NCBI RefSeq assembly: GCF_003236175.1
Contig: NZ_QKTW01000013.1
Coordinates: 62,001 to 126,000, forward strand
Direction of reading: 5' to 3'
From: Taibaiella soli
GTDB lineage: Bacteria; Bacteroidota; Bacteroidia; Chitinophagales; Chitinophagaceae
Length of the DNA stretch: 64,000 bases
Part shown: one piece after another, positions 1 to 9,063 of the stretch
Layout of the letters: every line of letters starts with the position of its first letter
How positions within the stretch are numbered: the stretch's first letter is position 1
Notes under the pieces: model-generated
Database searches by the model: none
What the model saw: only the letters and a program-made list of their open reading frames with translations
Told to the model about the DNA's origin: nothing
Made by a program: the position numbers and the translations under genes

Positions 1-449
1 TCTTTATCATCACACTGGCAATCACTCTCAACTTTCGTCTGCACTGCGTTATAATCAATCCATACCGGCACTTCGTAATCTTTACTCGGCTGTATCCAGG
101 CATTCCTGACACCTGTCACATCTATAATCATCTTCCGGTAATCATCTAATGTGAGCGCGCTGTTATGCAGAATCTGCCGCGCTGTGTAAAATATTTCATC
201 CCAGGTGTCCGGGGTTAATTGTGCAGGCGCAAGCAGATCTTTAATCTCAAAACCATTCCGGTAAGCGAGATCTGTAATAGCATAGCAAACTGCTTCGAGC
301 ATCGTGATACCGGGATCGGAATTGTTATAGTCAGTCCAGATGGCACTGCCCAGCTGCTCTATACCTTTAAAACCTTGTTTGCGCAATGCCACGTAATCTT
401 CTGCAGGAAGAAGTGGATTGGCTTTGATCAATGAAATTGGGTCTGCCAT
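1..449 (-). CDS. eCIS baseplate J-like protein (Afp12/Pvc12-like), N-terminal part, runs off the left edge
   Basis: The frame is open from an ATG at 449 to the window edge, so only about the first 149 residues are seen. It begins MADPISLIKANPLLP and contains NNSDPGITMLEAVCYAITDL, a signature I associate with baseplate-J/gp6-like proteins of contractile injection systems. It starts 50 bases behind the larger J-like gene and is the last visible gene of the eCIS operon, which matches the Afp11-Afp12 order. The visible end carries a CxC motif (DCQCDD), echoing the Cys-rich motifs of its neighbour. It would form part of the baseplate wedge that joins spike, tube and sheath. The family is fairly sure; the assignment as the 12-type rather than a second 11-type rests on position. 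Confidence 0.78.
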   Translation of the reverse strand, partial: MADPISLIKANPLLPAEDYVALRKQGFKGIEQLGSAIWTDYNNSDPGITMLEAVCYAITDLAYRNGFEIKDLLAPAQLTPDTWDEIFYTARQILHNSALTLDDYRKMIIDVTGVRNAWIQPSKDYEVPVWIDYNAVQTKVESDCQCDDK

Positions 450-499
450 GGTGCTAAAATTTATTATTGTACAGTTTCATGAAAAATGTGTCGCTGATA

Positions 500-3400
500 C
501 TATTTTGATGGTTTCGTCTTTTTCGTCGCGGTTTTTTTCGCAGATGTGGCTGCTTTTTTTGTCACTACCTTTTTCACCGGTTCATTTGTAGCTGTTGTTG
601 TTTTTACATCTGCCGGTGGGTTTGCGTCTGCTTTCACTATAGCCTCAGCAGCGTTCTTAGCTGATACCTGATTGTCGGCATTCTTCAACGCGGTGTCCAC
701 AGTTGCAGGTTTTACTACATTATCAGCGGCTGTTACTACTGCAACCGGCTTCGGCGGATTTGCCACCACCTCATTTTTTGTTGGCTGTACCGGTTGCATC
801 GGCGCTGTATTCGCTGGCTGTACTGGCTGCATCGGTTCAGTTTGAGCTGGTTGTACCGGTTGCATTGGTTTAGGCTGAAAGGTTGGCTGCGAAGGCTGTG
901 TTGGCTGTGCCTGTTGTTGTTCCGGAGCCGGAGCAATAATCACCGGAGTGTTATCCACATTATTCATCTTACGTCGGTCACATAGAGAAGGTATGTCCGG
1001 TGCTTCATATGGTATAATCACATGCTGCACAACAGAAACGAGTATCGATCTCGGCGTAGACGGTGCCACTTCTGTTTCACCGATAAACTTGGCGTTCGAC
1101 TTCATTAGTCGTTCCAGATCATCACAGTCGGTCAATGTATTTATTTCATTACCATCACCGCTTTCTTTGGGCTTGCTTACTTTAATTTCCGGGCAACATT
1201 CATTGCGGCATACGCCCATAAAGAAATCTGTGATAAAATCAACGTAGCTGCGACTTTCAATGAAGGCAATAATAGACGAAGCATATACTTTCTCATCAAA
1301 TTTCACTTCTGCAGCAGCGTCAAATGCCCATGGCGTGAGATAATGCACCAGCTCTTCATTCAATTTTTTCAGATAGTAACCTTTGTCAATCCCCTCAGTA
1401 AACTGCACTCTAAATGCGCAAATAATCTGTTCGTAAACCGGATTTTTTGCATGCACTTTCACAAAAGGAGAAGTTAGCGTCTGCAAATAAGCCTCAATAT
1501 CAAGTAATGTTTTCCTGCTTGTTTTCGGTTGCAACGGATTTGCTGCATTTCTGTTTTTGAGATCCGAAATCGGTACGATTAAAATATGCCCGGGCGCAAT
1601 CTGCGGACCACAACATTCGCTGTGCGGCGGATGCTGACCAGAAGCCAGACCACTCGAAAGCGTTTCACGTCCTCCGACACTATCGGCATTACCAATTCGT
1701 GTTGCTTGTACGGTCTGCGTTATTGTGGTATGGCGACAAAGGCAATTGGGATCAGTATGCGTCAGACACTTTACCTTATAAATACCCGGAAAACGGTCGA
1801 GCACTAGATGTTCATAATCCCACGCTGTAATCGCACGGCCTTTATGACGGAGCCGCTCGCTCACTCTTGTATAAAATTCTTTACCCACTTCAGTATGCTT
1901 GCCATCAAAGGAAGCATAAGGCTGTGTTACTTTGCTCACTTCATTTACAGTCACAGCAAGCTTACTAATACTTCCCGCAGGCAATGGTGCATCAAAATGA
2001 GACTGATCATTTCCTTTATCCTCAAATGTAACAGTCACCGCTTGTGCAACGACACCAATCAATTGTGGAATCCGATCTGAATCTGATGTAACGCTGGCGC
2101 AAAACCAAAGTAATCCATCCGTGATAATGGTATTGTGTGTTGTTGCATCATCGGGCACATCTATCTTAACAATACCTGTCGTCTGAAAACCTTGCGTACT
2201 GTCGGAAATGAGGTTTTCACCTTTCAGCGGTTTCCATTCATTATTGCTGAGGTACGACCAATGTATCTGCGGCGGATCGTCATCTTCATCTAACGCACTC
2301 CCCTCTGCAAATTGAAATAGCAGTGATACAGATTGCAATGGCTGCAGGTTTTCCAGCCCGATAAATAGTGAGCCTTGTTCTTCTACATGCCCGGAATACT
2401 GATTGACACCAGAAGCATCGTTCGTAAAATGTGTACTATATGCTACTACGTTGTCGTAGTTAAATGGTGGTTGGTTGGTACTGCCGGTGTCCGTTCCTTC
2501 CACCAGTAAACCAATTTTTTGCAGTTCCTGGTATTCTTTTACCATACCGCCCAGTTTGATATTGGTACTGATTTTTGGAGCCGGTGCAAAATCGGAATAC
2601 GGGCCGAGCCAGGTGAACTGCGGAAACAACAAATTATGAGCATCTACCAGCTGGCCGCCTTGTTTTCTATCCCAGCGGATCTGTTCCTGTGTAGGCGCGA
2701 GCAGCTTATTTGAAAGCACAGACAGCACGTTCTGACGAAGTTCGTTCCGCACTGTTTTATCTAAATAAGTTTCTACCACACCAAAAGGATAGACGTGAAA
2801 AAATTGATCCACACCTGATTCCAGTTGACTCAACGAGGATTGATAGCTTACCGAAATTTCTTTCACCTGCAGATCAGCCGCCATATTTTGCGATGCCTGA
2901 AGGAAGCTGGAATTTTCACCGTAGGTCACAGCACGCAGATTATCCAGCCGAATAAAACCCTTGTCTGTTTGCGGCGTTAACGCAGTAATCGTGCGAATGG
3001 GCTTACGCTCCTCTATATCAAATTTCACGCCGCTCGCCTGCCCGGTGGAATCATAATTTGCTTTGTACAGTATATCGCTGGTGAGTTGCAACCGCTGAAA
3101 CTGTGTATTGCCACTGTCTGTACTCAATGGCTGCCATTCTTTTCCCTGCAACAATGAAACATTATAATCTGGCGGATTGTAAGTCGACATGCTTAGCTCA
3201 GAAGCTACTTTAAGCTGCATCGCCTGCAGCGCTATGTCTGATGTATTGCGAATATTAACAGCAAGTTCATCCAGCGGTTTATTAAATACCTCCTGACTGC
3301 CGATGTACAAAGACTTTCCCTGTGTCGGATAAGCGGTAAACGGATCAAACGGTTTGTTTGGTTGTACAGTGCCGTCATCGTTCTGTATCACCAACGTTTT

Positions 3401-5200
3401 CAATCCATCGAAGAAATAATTTACTTCCTTATCCTTCGGATTAATAGAACCGACCTTAATATCAACGGACATATTGTTGATATTAATCAGGTTGTATACC
3501 CGTTCGTACAGTTGCAGATTTTTATTGAGTAAAACCTGCATCATTGGCTGCTCCGTACCAAATACAATACCAGGATGCAACTTGGCACTGTATGGCACAA
3601 TGGCCTGCTCTGCAACCGGTAAATAAATCATTAATGCATTAGTGCCGATATAGTATGAAGTGCCGATACCTGAAGTGTCAGTGCCAAAAACACCGTTGCT
3701 GATACTGTTTGAAAGCGCAGTAAACTCAGCCTCTTTCATTACCTGAGTTATTTTGACCCAGCCTTTTTCGCCGGTCAGCAATATTTCAAAGGGATCAGCG
3801 CCTCCTTTGGCAGTTGCAAGCATTACACTTAATCCTCTAACAGAAAGACTAATCAGGCGCTTTCCACCCTGCAGCAAAAACTGTGGCGATGCAATGGCAA
3901 AACCAAGCTGTGCCTGATCTTTTCTAAATTTCTCATCACCCGCTGTTGCCAATATTTCACAAGGATTATGTTTATTCGGAACAACAGCAGCACCTTTTCC
4001 AAAAGTCATCCATTTACCACTCGGGTCGGTAATCTTTTCTCCGAAACCATCCAGGGAATTAGCAATGGGTCGTGCAAACACAGATTGTATCGTTGCAATG
4101 CTGGAACCATTATCCAGTACCGCGCTAGACTTCTCAATAAATAACGTTTTGAGTTCTTTTACCTTTGCCTGGTTTGCTACAAAATCATCAGATGTTTTGT
4201 AAAACATGTCTTTTCCGGAAGCATCTTTCCCAGCTTTAAATTCGGTGCCTGCTGCAAGATCATAAGCAGCTACATCTTTCGCCAGTTCCAGTACCACATA
4301 TACCTTGTCCGGTATTGATGGCTTTTCGGCAAGGTGCAATACATCACGATAGTAAAAATTAAGAATACCTTCTGTAATCCCATTCATCTGATCCTGCGCC
4401 AGACGGTACAACTGCAGGAACGTAATGAACAATGCCATGTGCGGCTGATGCGCCGGGTATTGCGTCAATGCATATTGAAGATAACCTTCGGCATTGTCCA
4501 CCATTTTACTGATGAAACCATAAAAACCGTTGAAGATATCGTCAACATAAAGAGCTGCATTTTTTATTTTATCGCCAGCGTCTGCGCCCACGTAAATAGT
4601 ATCGTCTGCATCAATTTTATCATTTACGCCCCATACGTCCGGATTTTCTATATCGGTAAAGTCTAGCTTCAGCGGGTGCTTTACATCTACGGCTGTAAAA
4701 CCTTCTTCATAAGCTATCATTTTCCCTACTAAATCTTTGAGATTGGAATTGATCGCCAAAACAAGATCTGCATGCAGTGGATTTTCGGGAATCGCGATCG
4801 AATACCAGCGATCCGTTTTTTTCAGAATGCCGAGTATCGGGTCAAAAAGATCACCGTAAGCGTCGTTGGTAGGATCCAGATCAAGGCGATCGCGGATTTC
4901 ATCATAATCTTTCTTGATCTGCTGCAAATCAGTCACAGCAATAGATGCAGCAATCACAGCCATGTCCCTGCGGAAAAATTCACGCCAGCTGATCTTTGCA
5001 GGATCTGCTCCCGGTTCTACTTTGCTTTCGGGTATATCATAAAAGCGGATCTGTGCCGCATATCTTTTGGCAAACACCAGCAAGTCCTCGAGACTGCGTC
5101 CGTCAACGGGTGCGTAGGCCGGATCTAAGGCTTTCAGATATCGGTTAATCTGTGCCGACCCATCCCGTTTTACTTCATCGTGGCAATGGCAGTTACTCAT
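500..5200 (-). CDS. eCIS baseplate J-like protein (Afp11/Pvc11-like) with long disordered Lys-rich tail
   Basis: A 1566-aa protein of the contractile-injection baseplate, expected to form the wedge around the spike. The central and C-terminal parts (about residues 1150-1400) carry the recognisable baseplate-J-like section, with SERLRHKGRAITAWDYEHLV, GHILIVPISDL and the nearby ALPAGSISKLAV-type linker. Cysteine clusters stand out: CHCH at the N-terminus, CLTHTDPNCLC and SECCGP near 1180-1230, and CRNECCPE near 1360. From about residue 1421 the sequence becomes low-complexity: Gln/Pro-rich, three 11-residue repeats starting PMQPVQP (about 1445-1477), an Ala/Val/Asp stretch, and a final 24 residues with ten lysines. 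I do not know this tail from Afp11 or Pvc11. It follows the gp25-like gene by 63 bases and precedes the second J-like gene by 50, so all three are probably co-transcribed. Confidence 0.8.
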   Translation of the reverse strand: MSNCHCHDEVKRDGSAQINRYLKALDPAYAPVDGRSLEDLLVFAKRYAAQIRFYDIPESKVEPGADPAKISWREFFRRDMAVIAASIAVTDLQQIKKDYDEIRDRLDLDPTNDAYGDLFDPILGILKKTDRWYSIAIPENPLHADLVLAINSNLKDLVGKMIAYEEGFTAVDVKHPLKLDFTDIENPDVWGVNDKIDADDTIYVGADAGDKIKNAALYVDDIFNGFYGFISKMVDNAEGYLQYALTQYPAHQPHMALFITFLQLYRLAQDQMNGITEGILNFYYRDVLHLAEKPSIPDKVYVVLELAKDVAAYDLAAGTEFKAGKDASGKDMFYKTSDDFVANQAKVKELKTLFIEKSSAVLDNGSSIATIQSVFARPIANSLDGFGEKITDPSGKWMTFGKGAAVVPNKHNPCEILATAGDEKFRKDQAQLGFAIASPQFLLQGGKRLISLSVRGLSVMLATAKGGADPFEILLTGEKGWVKITQVMKEAEFTALSNSISNGVFGTDTSGIGTSYYIGTNALMIYLPVAEQAIVPYSAKLHPGIVFGTEQPMMQVLLNKNLQLYERVYNLININNMSVDIKVGSINPKDKEVNYFFDGLKTLVIQNDDGTVQPNKPFDPFTAYPTQGKSLYIGSQEVFNKPLDELAVNIRNTSDIALQAMQLKVASELSMSTYNPPDYNVSLLQGKEWQPLSTDSGNTQFQRLQLTSDILYKANYDSTGQASGVKFDIEERKPIRTITALTPQTDKGFIRLDNLRAVTYGENSSFLQASQNMAADLQVKEISVSYQSSLSQLESGVDQFFHVYPFGVVETYLDKTVRNELRQNVLSVLSNKLLAPTQEQIRWDRKQGGQLVDAHNLLFPQFTWLGPYSDFAPAPKISTNIKLGGMVKEYQELQKIGLLVEGTDTGSTNQPPFNYDNVVAYSTHFTNDASGVNQYSGHVEEQGSLFIGLENLQPLQSVSLLFQFAEGSALDEDDDPPQIHWSYLSNNEWKPLKGENLISDSTQGFQTTGIVKIDVPDDATTHNTIITDGLLWFCASVTSDSDRIPQLIGVVAQAVTVTFEDKGNDQSHFDAPLPAGSISKLAVTVNEVSKVTQPYASFDGKHTEVGKEFYTRVSERLRHKGRAITAWDYEHLVLDRFPGIYKVKCLTHTDPNCLCRHTTITQTVQATRIGNADSVGGRETLSSGLASGQHPPHSECCGPQIAPGHILIVPISDLKNRNAANPLQPKTSRKTLLDIEAYLQTLTSPFVKVHAKNPVYEQIICAFRVQFTEGIDKGYYLKKLNEELVHYLTPWAFDAAAEVKFDEKVYASSIIAFIESRSYVDFITDFFMGVCRNECCPEIKVSKPKESGDGNEINTLTDCDDLERLMKSNAKFIGETEVAPSTPRSILVSVVQHVIIPYEAPDIPSLCDRRKMNNVDNTPVIIAPAPEQQQAQPTQPSQPTFQPKPMQPVQPAQTEPMQPVQPANTAPMQPVQPTKNEVVANPPKPVAVVTAADNVVKPATVDTALKNADNQVSAKNAAEAIVKADANPPADVKTTTATNEPVKKVVTKKAATSAKKTATKKTKPSK

Positions 5201-5263
5201 CTTAAATATCTTTTCGGTGATTTGGTAATTGGTAAAAATGGTAGCTCGTCAAACTGGCTTTAA

Positions 5264-5683
5264 TCAATGATCGATATTGGTGGCCTCATTCATATAGAAT
5301 GGGAATACATAGTTGTAACGCGTGTTGGTAGTAATAATGGAGTATTGTATATCTATTGATAATACTCCATTATTCTGATCTGGCGTAGACGCGATGCTTT
5401 CGACGATAATCCGCGGCTCATGCAAAACCAGCGCCTCTTTCACAATCTTCTCTATCATCGCGATGTTAGGCACATTCATCGGTTCAAACACGTACGGACG
5501 AAGGTTACAACCGAATGTCGGAAGCATCACGCGCTCACCCGTCATCGTGGCGAGTATGATACCAATACTGCTGTACACGTCTGCTTCTTCCGAAAGCATC
5601 TCCACACCATACCATTCTCTGCGGAACGTTGGCGGAAAACTCCAACCGGTTCCTAAAAACGATTTATCTGTTTGGTTATCCAT
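5264..5683 (-). CDS. GPW/gp25-like baseplate protein (Afp9/Pvc9-like)
   Basis: A 139-aa protein, the usual size for gp25/TssE-type baseplate proteins, which link the first sheath ring to the baseplate. Typical features are an N-terminal LGTGWSFPPTF, then SEEADVYSSIGIILATMTGERVMLP followed by FGCNLRPYVFEP and an EPRI segment near residue 92. Together these make the gp25 fold signature. It lies between the PAAR gene (31 bases upstream) and the large J-like gene (63 bases downstream) in the eCIS operon. In the classical Afp order gp25 precedes PAAR; here PAAR comes first. Confidence 0.88.
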   Translation of the reverse strand: MDNQTDKSFLGTGWSFPPTFRREWYGVEMLSEEADVYSSIGIILATMTGERVMLPTFGCNLRPYVFEPMNVPNIAMIEKIVKEALVLHEPRIIVESIASTPDQNNGVLSIDIQYSIITTNTRYNYVFPFYMNEATNIDH

Positions 5684-5714
5684 TGTCTTCTGTTTTTAAA
5701 AATTTTATTTGCCA

Positions 5715-6008
5715 TTATCCACCGATAATTACGGTAGGACATCCGGCTACTACACTGCCGCCATGTGCGGTACTATCTCCGATACGAGCTGCAGGTTGTC
5801 CGCCAATGAGCACCGTGGCCGAACCTTTAATAATACTATCCGGCGGACCTGCGCAGGTACACATGCCACCCACAACCGCTGCCGGCTGTCCGCCGATCAA
5901 TACGGCAGGTGCTCCCGCCGGCAGGATAGGGCCTCCGGTATGCGGGCTCCCGTTTGGATTCACCATCGGGCAAACATGATTGTCACCGACTCTTGCTGCT
6001 GGAGGCAT
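5715..6008 (-). CDS. PAAR-domain spike-tip protein (Afp10/Pvc10-like)
   Basis: A 97-aa protein that is a single PAAR domain from start to end. It opens MPPAARVGDNHVC, has repeated GG-x-P-A-A/A-V-x-x-GG units (VLIGGQPAAVVGG and VLIGGQPAARIGD) and ends PTVIIGG. PAAR proteins form the sharp, metal-binding cone on the VgrG-like trimer; His and Cys of the HVC and MCTC segments are candidate metal ligands. There is no C-terminal extension, so it carries no fused effector. It sits 69 bases behind the VgrG-like gene and 31 bases ahead of the gp25-like gene. Confidence 0.9.
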   Translation of the reverse strand: MPPAARVGDNHVCPMVNPNGSPHTGGPILPAGAPAVLIGGQPAAVVGGMCTCAGPPDSIIKGSATVLIGGQPAARIGDSTAHGGSVVAGCPTVIIGG

Positions 6009-6077
6009 AACTTTTTCGTTTTTAATTGCTTTCTGGTTTCAGTTGGGGTAAAGGCTATATTTACTGCTATAGTTTTT

Positions 6078-7709
6078 CTAATTGATCATCACCGTAACAC
6101 CTTTGATGGTCACATTTCCGGCACCCGCCTGAATCGTAATGCCGCTCGCATCCATTGTAATGGTGTTTTGGTTTTCGTCTTTCATTTCAAATGCGCCTGA
6201 ATCATTATTGATGACGATTGATTTCTCGCCCGAAGCAGTCGGCACAGTCATACTGAGCCGTTTGTTCGTATCGTCAAAAACAAGTTTCAGTCCTTCCTGC
6301 GTCACAAAACCGTATTGTAATTGTCCTTCCTGCTCGGGCAAAGGAGAAGCTTTATTATCCTTGCTGTGCAGGTATCCGAGTATAATGGGTTCATTTGGAT
6401 CGTCGTTGAGAAATCCCACAATCACTTCATCGCCTATCTGCGGGCGGAAATACACACCACGGCTGGCACCGGCATCAAGCGTTGCCACTCTGGCCCAGAA
6501 ACCGTCATTGCCGGAAGTAATAGTAGGTACTGTAAGTTTTACTCTGTATTGCCCTTCAGGATCGTCAAGATCAAGCACCACGCCAATCTGCAAACCATAA
6601 ATGCCCGGCAGTAATCCTGAAGCGGGTTTATTCATCACATCTTCTTTCTTCACAAACAATTCTTCGTTCCAACCGAATTGAATATTAGAATACCAGCTCC
6701 CGTCAAAATGATGTAATACGCCAGTCACAAAAACAGCTCCATTAAAACGATCGCCTACACCCGCCAAAGTCACCATAGTACCAGGTTTTACATCCGAATT
6801 CCCATTCACCCGCATACGACCAACCGCTTTAGAAAGATGGTTGCGCATGGCGTAGGCATCTGACCAGTTTTGCAATTGCTCTTGTGTCAAATGACCCGGA
6901 TGTATCAGATTCACTTCAGCGCCGAGCACGCTTGCCAAATCATCTGATGATAGATTTCCGGTTTCTGTAAAGTTTGCCTGACCTTTATCTGATTGTTCAA
7001 TCTGCTGCTGCGTATAATCCCAGGATGTACTCATCACAGAAACTACCTGCCGGCGCGCATCCATTTCAGCATCAAAATCCCAGATATTATCTCCGTAAGT
7101 AGCCACTAAAACCGCTGTACTTGATGTATCAGGTTTCTTCACGATCAGCTTTCCATCATCCGTCAAAACCAGCATGCTATTGGCTTCTGCACGTGTTACC
7201 AAAAAATCCCAGTCGGTGACATCGTATTGTATCAGTTGTTTGTGCGACATGGTGGTACTTTCTACATCTGGTGTCAATGCTCCGGCCAATTGCGTAATTA
7301 CATCGCTATCTGTTTTATCAGTATAGTATGCGCTCTTGCGCGCGCCAGTCAGTGCAATGGCCTTATCCTTCGCATCAATAATCAACCTTGACGCGCCGTT
7401 GGGTTTTATTTTGATGGCGTGTTTTACAATCACACCTTCAAAAACAGTAGTTACATCTCCATGATAGCCGAGCTGTATCCTGATCAGATTTCCCGGCTTG
7501 TAGGTATCATCATCGCTCAGCGGAAAGTCGCGGTCAGCAGCAGAACCATCCATAAACACAACCTGGGCAGACGCAATCTTATTGAACTGCTTGCTGACAG
7601 AAATTTCTGCCACCAAAACTTCGCCGCTCAACTCGGTTTCGTTGATGAACACTTTGGCACTGACAACATCTGTGGCCGGCGCCGTTCCGGGAGGTAAACT
7701 ATCTAACAT
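6078..7709 (-). CDS. VgrG-like spike protein (Afp8/Pvc8-like)
   Basis: A 543-aa trimeric spike protein. Residues about 1-370 match the gp27-like part: an N-terminal ATDVVSAKVFINETELSG, then QYDVTDWDFLVTRAEANSM, a typical VgrG/phage late-control D segment. An OB-fold gp5-like domain follows (about 370-460), with QIGVVLDLDDPEGQYRVKL, PQIGDEVIVGFLNDDPNEPI and ILGYLHS. The end (about 500-543) is a short beta-helix-like stretch that would seat the PAAR tip encoded next. No toxin domain is fused. It lies 27 bases behind the LysM adaptor gene. The length and lack of extension fit eCIS Afp8 rather than an evolved T6SS VgrG. Confidence 0.9.
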   Translation of the reverse strand: MLDSLPPGTAPATDVVSAKVFINETELSGEVLVAEISVSKQFNKIASAQVVFMDGSAADRDFPLSDDDTYKPGNLIRIQLGYHGDVTTVFEGVIVKHAIKIKPNGASRLIIDAKDKAIALTGARKSAYYTDKTDSDVITQLAGALTPDVESTTMSHKQLIQYDVTDWDFLVTRAEANSMLVLTDDGKLIVKKPDTSSTAVLVATYGDNIWDFDAEMDARRQVVSVMSTSWDYTQQQIEQSDKGQANFTETGNLSSDDLASVLGAEVNLIHPGHLTQEQLQNWSDAYAMRNHLSKAVGRMRVNGNSDVKPGTMVTLAGVGDRFNGAVFVTGVLHHFDGSWYSNIQFGWNEELFVKKEDVMNKPASGLLPGIYGLQIGVVLDLDDPEGQYRVKLTVPTITSGNDGFWARVATLDAGASRGVYFRPQIGDEVIVGFLNDDPNEPIILGYLHSKDNKASPLPEQEGQLQYGFVTQEGLKLVFDDTNKRLSMTVPTASGEKSIVINNDSGAFEMKDENQNTITMDASGITIQAGAGNVTIKGVTVMIN

Positions 7710-7736
7710 AAAATACGTTGCTTTTAAAGGTCCGTT

Positions 7737-8417
7737 CTATTTACTGCTGATCGGCGGAAAAACCAATGTGGATCCTGCCTGCAGCTTTCTGAAATTTTTC
7801 AGCTTATTAACTTTCGCTACCTGGAGATAATAATTCTGATTATTGTACGTCTGATAAGTGAGGTATGGCAACAGATCGCCTTCTGTCACTGTCACGCTGT
7901 GCGTAAGATCTGGTGACGAAAGCATATTCAATACATTGCTCAGGCCACTTACCGTCCGCTCTGTAAACGTCGCAGAGATCTTCGCCCTTATCGGCAGCCC
8001 GAACATATCGAACATCGTATACGTTACGTTCGATGAGTTGATCACACAAGTGCTGATAAACAAACCATACTGAACAAGCAGATACGGCGGCCGGTGTAAC
8101 ACACCTGCAATATGCGTGGTGGCGGATCGAAACAGCAAAACCTGCGCCGTTACCGGAATCTTCACACCATTTGTATTGACGCCCGTTCCATCTATCGTAA
8201 ACTCAAGCGTAAACGTCCGCGGCTGTGTCTTCGTATACGTCGGATCGCTGCCTTCCGCGCCAGGCGGATTATTTTCATGCCATACAAGCTGTTCTCTGAT
8301 GGTGATGTTTTCAGGATTGAACATCGCGAGAAAAGGTAATCCCATTGGGATACCATCCTTGTTCATCGGGATGATCTTGAGGTTAAATGGCAGTTTCGCC
8401 GCGCTTTGCGTATCCAT
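7737..8417 (-). CDS. LysM-containing CIS tube-adaptor protein (Afp7/Pvc7-like)
   Basis: A 226-aa baseplate hub protein that joins the spike to the tube. The N-terminus (MDTQSAAKLPFNLKIIPMN, then LAMFNPENITIREQLVW) matches the CIS tube/gp53-like family, which I recall as opening with a Phe-Asn-Pro segment. The last 50 residues form a LysM-like domain (VTEGDLLPYLTYQTYNNQNYY, ending in a leucine- and proline-rich stretch). Its ATG overlaps the last base of the stop codon of the small DUF5908-type gene (TAATG), so the two are probably translationally coupled. Length and place in the operon agree with Afp7/Pvc7. Confidence 0.87.
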   Translation of the reverse strand: MDTQSAAKLPFNLKIIPMNKDGIPMGLPFLAMFNPENITIREQLVWHENNPPGAEGSDPTYTKTQPRTFTLEFTIDGTGVNTNGVKIPVTAQVLLFRSATTHIAGVLHRPPYLLVQYGLFISTCVINSSNVTYTMFDMFGLPIRAKISATFTERTVSGLSNVLNMLSSPDLTHSVTVTEGDLLPYLTYQTYNNQNYYLQVAKVNKLKNFRKLQAGSTLVFPPISSK

Positions 8418-8587
8418 TATCGTTCTTTCTTTTCACGGATGATTGCTAATATTTTTTCAGCCAGTTCGTTGTCGTCCACATTCGCCACCGGTGGTGGTGC
8501 AGGTGCGGGATCATTCACAGCACCGGCCGCTGCCGGTGTATGATCGACAACCGTCCTGATAACAACTTCATTGATCTGTACAGGCAT
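8417..8587 (-). CDS. Small DUF5908-type eCIS protein (Afp6/Pvc6-like)
   Basis: A 56-aa reading frame between the second tube gene and the LysM adaptor gene, found by direct translation. It starts MPVQINEVVIRTVVD, has a short Ala/Pro-rich middle (about residues 18-34) and ends in a charged amphipathic helix, ELAEKILAIIREKKER. The MPV-x-I-N-E opening and the helical end match what I know of DUF5908, the small gene found at this place in eCIS operons. Its function in the particle is not established. The ATG lies 5 bases after the stop of the tube gene, and its TAA overlaps the next ATG by one base. Confidence 0.8.
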   Translation of the reverse strand: MPVQINEVVIRTVVDHTPAAAGAVNDPAPAPPPVANVDDNELAEKILAIIREKKER

Positions 8588-8592
8588 AGCGA

Positions 8593-9060
8593 TTACATGA
8601 TTCGTTCAAAATATTGATAAGCCATTTCCAGCGTTTCCACTACAATTGAATTATCGGTCGATTTAAAATCGGTCGTAGACCATTTGAGCGGATACGCCTG
8701 CACTACATTCCACACTGCCACCGGCTGATCTGTTTCGTCGAGCAGCGTGATGACCATATCAGCAGGTTTAAAACTATAGATGACTACCGTGAAATACGTA
8801 CTCATCGCGTCTTTAAACCAATCGAGCAGCGCCGTGCCTTTCAGCAAACCGCGCTTCAGTACCAGGTTTGGATACTTTGCACGCTTCGGAAGTTTGTATG
8901 TGAACCGGTTTTCACCGCCTTCACGGAGTTCTTCCACTTCTATCTCAAAGGAAAGACCACTCACTTCCTGAAAGCGCTGCTCTGTGTCTGAATCCATACC
9001 GTCAACGCCAATAAATTCGACCTTAAAATGAAAACCGACCGGTGGATAATATGCGGGCAT
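8593..9060 (-). CDS. Contractile injection system tube protein, gp19-like (second copy)
   Basis: A 155-aa tail-tube protein of the T4 gp19-like family. It begins PPVGFHFKVEFIG, followed by EQRFQEVSGLSFEIEVEEL and KRGLLKGTALLDWF, the diagnostic tube segments (VSGL, then L-K-R-G). It ends with the NSIVVETLEMAYQYF-type strand. Two different tube proteins are normal in eCIS: one makes the bulk tube, the other the baseplate-proximal rings (Afp5-like). Its place next to the DUF5908-type and LysM genes suggests this copy is the proximal, Afp5-like one. Only 3 bases separate it from the first tube gene. Confidence 0.9.
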   Translation of the reverse strand: MPAYYPPVGFHFKVEFIGVDGMDSDTEQRFQEVSGLSFEIEVEELREGGENRFTYKLPKRAKYPNLVLKRGLLKGTALLDWFKDAMSTYFTVVIYSFKPADMVITLLDETDQPVAVWNVVQAYPLKWSTTDFKSTDNSIVVETLEMAYQYFERIM

Positions 9061-9063
9061 AGC

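Noticed and set aside
500-985. Repetitive 33-base unit that could suggest a CRISPR-like array
   Set aside because: The unit encodes PMQPVQP repeats in frame within one protein and has no spacers.
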